From Muribaculaceae bacterium (GTDB taxonomy: Bacteria > Bacteroidota > Bacteroidia > Bacteroidales > Muribaculaceae), in contig JAIDTS010000265.1 of NCBI GenBank assembly GCA_029060585.1, positions 1 through 7,566 on the forward strand: DNA of 7,566 nt. The letters run 5' to 3'. The position numbers were made by a program, and so were the translations under genes. Shown one piece after another: positions 5,910 through 7,566 of the stretch; within the stretch, counting starts at the first letter, position 1, and each line of letters begins with the position of its first letter. The notes below the pieces were generated by a model. The model saw only the letters and a list, made by a program, of their open reading frames with translations, was not told the DNA's origin and ran no database searches.

Positions 5910-7334
5910 ATGAACTATCTTCTCAAAATACTAACGGTAGCGGTGGCCTTGGTCACCGCTATCCCGTCTTTCGCCGTCACCGACAAGGAGATGGAGCAGG
6001 CGAGGGCCCTCGCGGCGAAGCACTATCTGCGCTATGCCAACAACGGCTCGGACTATCTCGACAAGCTCAATCCCTCGAGTGTAGCGGAGCTCTCCAAGTC
6101 GCTAAAAGCCAAGGAGCAGGAAAATATCAAGAGCTTCAACGCAGTCGCCGTTCCGAAAGACTATGCGTCGTGGGACAAGAAAAAACTTGTAGAATACTGG
6201 AGCAAGACCTTTTTCAACGCGCCTGGCCTTAAGGCCGACGGCAAGAAATGCCTCGGTATCCTTGCCAAGAACCTCAACAAAATAAATGTGTCTGATCCTT
6301 CCGCCGCCAAACCGGCAGAGCAGACACCTTCGGAACCTAAACCGGCAGAAACAAAGAGTGCCGAAACAAAGGCAGCGGAGCAGAACGTGGCGGCCGAAGC
6401 CCCTGCAACCGCTGAAGCCACCGGCTCCAACGCTCCCGAAAATCAGGAGACCGCCGCCGCGGATGCCGTAGAGGCAGCCGTAGCACAGGCGGAGGCGGAT
6501 GCAGGTCTGGCGGAGGAACAGCCGAAGAAGTCGAGCAACACGGGATGGTATATAGGTATTCTTGTAGTGCTCGTGGGTGTCGTGATCTGGCTCGTCATGT
6601 ACGCTTCGAAGAGCATGAAGGAGACAGGCGCCACTCTTGCCGACCATAAGGCAGGCGAGAAGGAAATCCGCGAGGCCAAGCGTGCAGCCAAAGAGGAGCA
6701 GAATAAGATGCGCGAGCAATACGCGAGCAGCCTGACTTCGAAAAACGAGGAAATCAAGCAGCTCAAGGCCCAGTGCGACGCACTGGAAGGCCAGCTTGAT
6801 CACGCAAAGAGGGAGGCAGACGCCGCACGCCGGGAGCTTGACGCGGCCAAACGCGAACTCTCCGCTTTGCGCCAGCGCGGCCAGCAGCAGAGACCTCAGG
6901 AGCCTTCGCAGCCCACACAGCAGCCTTCGGCCAAGCGCCCGGAGCAGACACAGCCGGCTTCTGCCGCATCTACGGCAGCTCCAAAACCCCAGCCTACGGG
7001 ACGCCAGGGAGGCCTGCCACCGGTAGTATTCCTCGGCTACGTCAACCAAAAGGGACTTTTCGTCAAGGCCTCGAGATCGCTCAACGTAGAATCATCTGTC
7101 TACCGCATGGATGTGCCTGACGGGCATCATGGAAAATTCAGGGTTGTCAACGATCCGGACATCCTCGACCGTCTGCTTGAAAATCCGGCACAATGGCTTG
7201 AGGGAGGATGCGAGATCGAAAATCCTGAAGACGCCGACATCGCAGCGGAGATCGTCACACTGCAACCTGGCGAAGCCTTGTTTGCCGACAATACATGCCG
7301 CGTGACCAAGAAGGCCAAGATAAAATACATCTGA
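5910..7334 (+). CDS. bitopic membrane protein with coiled coil and conserved-looking C-terminal domain, function unknown
   Basis: 474 residues in a clear modular order. A signal peptide occupies 1-22 (MNYLLKILTVAVALV, cleavage likely after SFA). A small helical domain of ~100 residues follows (23-125; RYANNGSDYLDKLNP, SWDKKKLVEYWSKTFF). Next comes an Ala/Pro/Glu linker with repeated PAE(Q/T)-like units (~130-207), one transmembrane helix (~212-232), a charged coiled coil (~245-322, with an ADAARREL/DAAKREL near-repeat), a Gln/Pro linker (~323-370) and a compact C-terminal domain (~371-474; VVFLGYVNQKGLFVKAS, GKFRVVNDPDILDRLLENP, LQPGEALFADN). Acidic residues before and many Lys/Arg after the helix put the N-terminal domain in the periplasm and the C-terminal half in the cytoplasm. 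It lies 10 nt after yebC and 11 nt before a sensor kinase gene, so co-transcription and a signalling or scaffold role are inferred. I do not recognise the family. Confidence 0.85.
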   Translation: MNYLLKILTVAVALVTAIPSFAVTDKEMEQARALAAKHYLRYANNGSDYLDKLNPSSVAELSKSLKAKEQENIKSFNAVAVPKDYASWDKKKLVEYWSKTFFNAPGLKADGKKCLGILAKNLNKINVSDPSAAKPAEQTPSEPKPAETKSAETKAAEQNVAAEAPATAEATGSNAPENQETAAADAVEAAVAQAEADAGLAEEQPKKSSNTGWYIGILVVLVGVVIWLVMYASKSMKETGATLADHKAGEKEIREAKRAAKEEQNKMREQYASSLTSKNEEIKQLKAQCDALEGQLDHAKREADAARRELDAAKRELSALRQRGQQQRPQEPSQPTQQPSAKRPEQTQPASAASTAAPKPQPTGRQGGLPPVVFLGYVNQKGLFVKASRSLNVESSVYRMDVPDGHHGKFRVVNDPDILDRLLENPAQWLEGGCEIENPEDADIAAEIVTLQPGEALFADNTCRVTKKAKIKYI

Positions 7335-7345
7335 AGCGACGGCCG

Positions 7346-7566
7346 ATGAAACTCTCAGTGATTTCCGACCAATACGGAAAGACGGTCTTCCTGATCTGCT
7401 CCACGATATCGGTGATAATATTCCTTATCATCTCAACCAATCTCGTCAAGCAGCTTTCCATGCAGGAGCGTGAGAGAATGAACATTTGGGCATCGGCGAC
7501 CGATAAGCTGGCGCAGACCGACCGCAACGCGCCCTTCGAGGTCCTGCTGAACATCATCGGTCAGAA
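7346..7566 (+). CDS. N-terminus of a probable membrane sensor histidine kinase (3' truncated)
   Basis: The frame opens at ATG 7346 and runs to the window edge, giving 73 complete codons. A single hydrophobic helix spans ~14-34 (VFLICSTISVIIFLIISTNLV) after a short cytoplasmic N-terminus. It is followed by KQLSMQERERMNIWASATDKLAQ and FEVLLNIIGQ. This short N-terminal helix plus an ER.RM.IWA.A...L segment leading to a ...LLNII motif is what I associate with a common Bacteroidales sensor kinase type, in which a small sensing region precedes HisKA and HATPase domains. Those catalytic domains lie beyond the window, so the kinase call rests on resemblance of the N-terminus. The 11-nt gap to the preceding membrane protein gene suggests the two are co-transcribed. 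No promoter is visible between them. Confidence 0.7.
   Translation, partial: MKLSVISDQYGKTVFLICSTISVIIFLIISTNLVKQLSMQERERMNIWASATDKLAQTDRNAPFEVLLNIIGQ

Noticed and set aside
6102..7049. 315-codon antisense open frame opposite the 474-residue gene
   Set aside because: It is a mirror of a GC-rich, Ala/Pro/Glu-rich coding region. Its product is dominated by Arg, Leu, Cys and Gly with no recognisable motif, and the plus-strand protein has a clear signal peptide, membrane helix and coiled coil.

Overview
The window looks like chromosomal DNA from a Bacteroidales gut bacterium, perhaps near Muribaculaceae; I cannot fix the genus. Four things point there. Three promoters match the Bacteroidetes sigma-ABfr form (TTTG, 20 nt, TAnnTTTG). 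Start codons are preceded by A-rich DNA rather than clear Shine-Dalgarno sites. A YebC homologue begins MGRAFEFRKARKLKRW. There is also a AAA-ATPase/PDDEXK protein of the type that is multicopy in Bacteroides relatives.

Left part (1-767) is AT-rich and poorly conserved in appearance. It holds the last 83 codons of a probable exported protein with a secretion-tail-like C-terminus, a doubtful 67-codon ORF with only a TTG start, a 10-bp hairpin, and two tandem promoters (606-637 and 719-750) ahead of the next gene.

Middle-left (768-2327) is one monocistronic gene for a AAA-ATPase-like protein with an intact PD-(D/E)XK nuclease domain. The second promoter overlaps the TTG codon at 720, so the true start is the ATG at 768 or 774. 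A 224-bp gap follows, with a homopurine mirror repeat, then a promoter (2438-2469) and a foldable leader in front of pheT.

Right part (2552-7566) runs all on the plus strand: pheT (phenylalanyl-tRNA synthetase beta chain), a 132-bp spacer with two different heptamer tandem arrays of seven units each, yebC, a 474-codon bitopic membrane coiled-coil protein, and the first 73 codons of a probable membrane sensor histidine kinase. Gaps of 10 and 11 nt tie the last three into one transcription unit. I see no promoter in the pheT-yebC spacer, so they may be read through from the pheT promoter. The set mixes translation functions (pheT, yebC) with a membrane signalling pair.

The points most worth following up are the paired seven-unit heptamer arrays, the unrecognised bitopic protein linked to the kinase, and the structured pheT leader. 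I do not see a clear new multi-gene system. No tRNA, rRNA, CRISPR array, insertion sequence or integrase was found.
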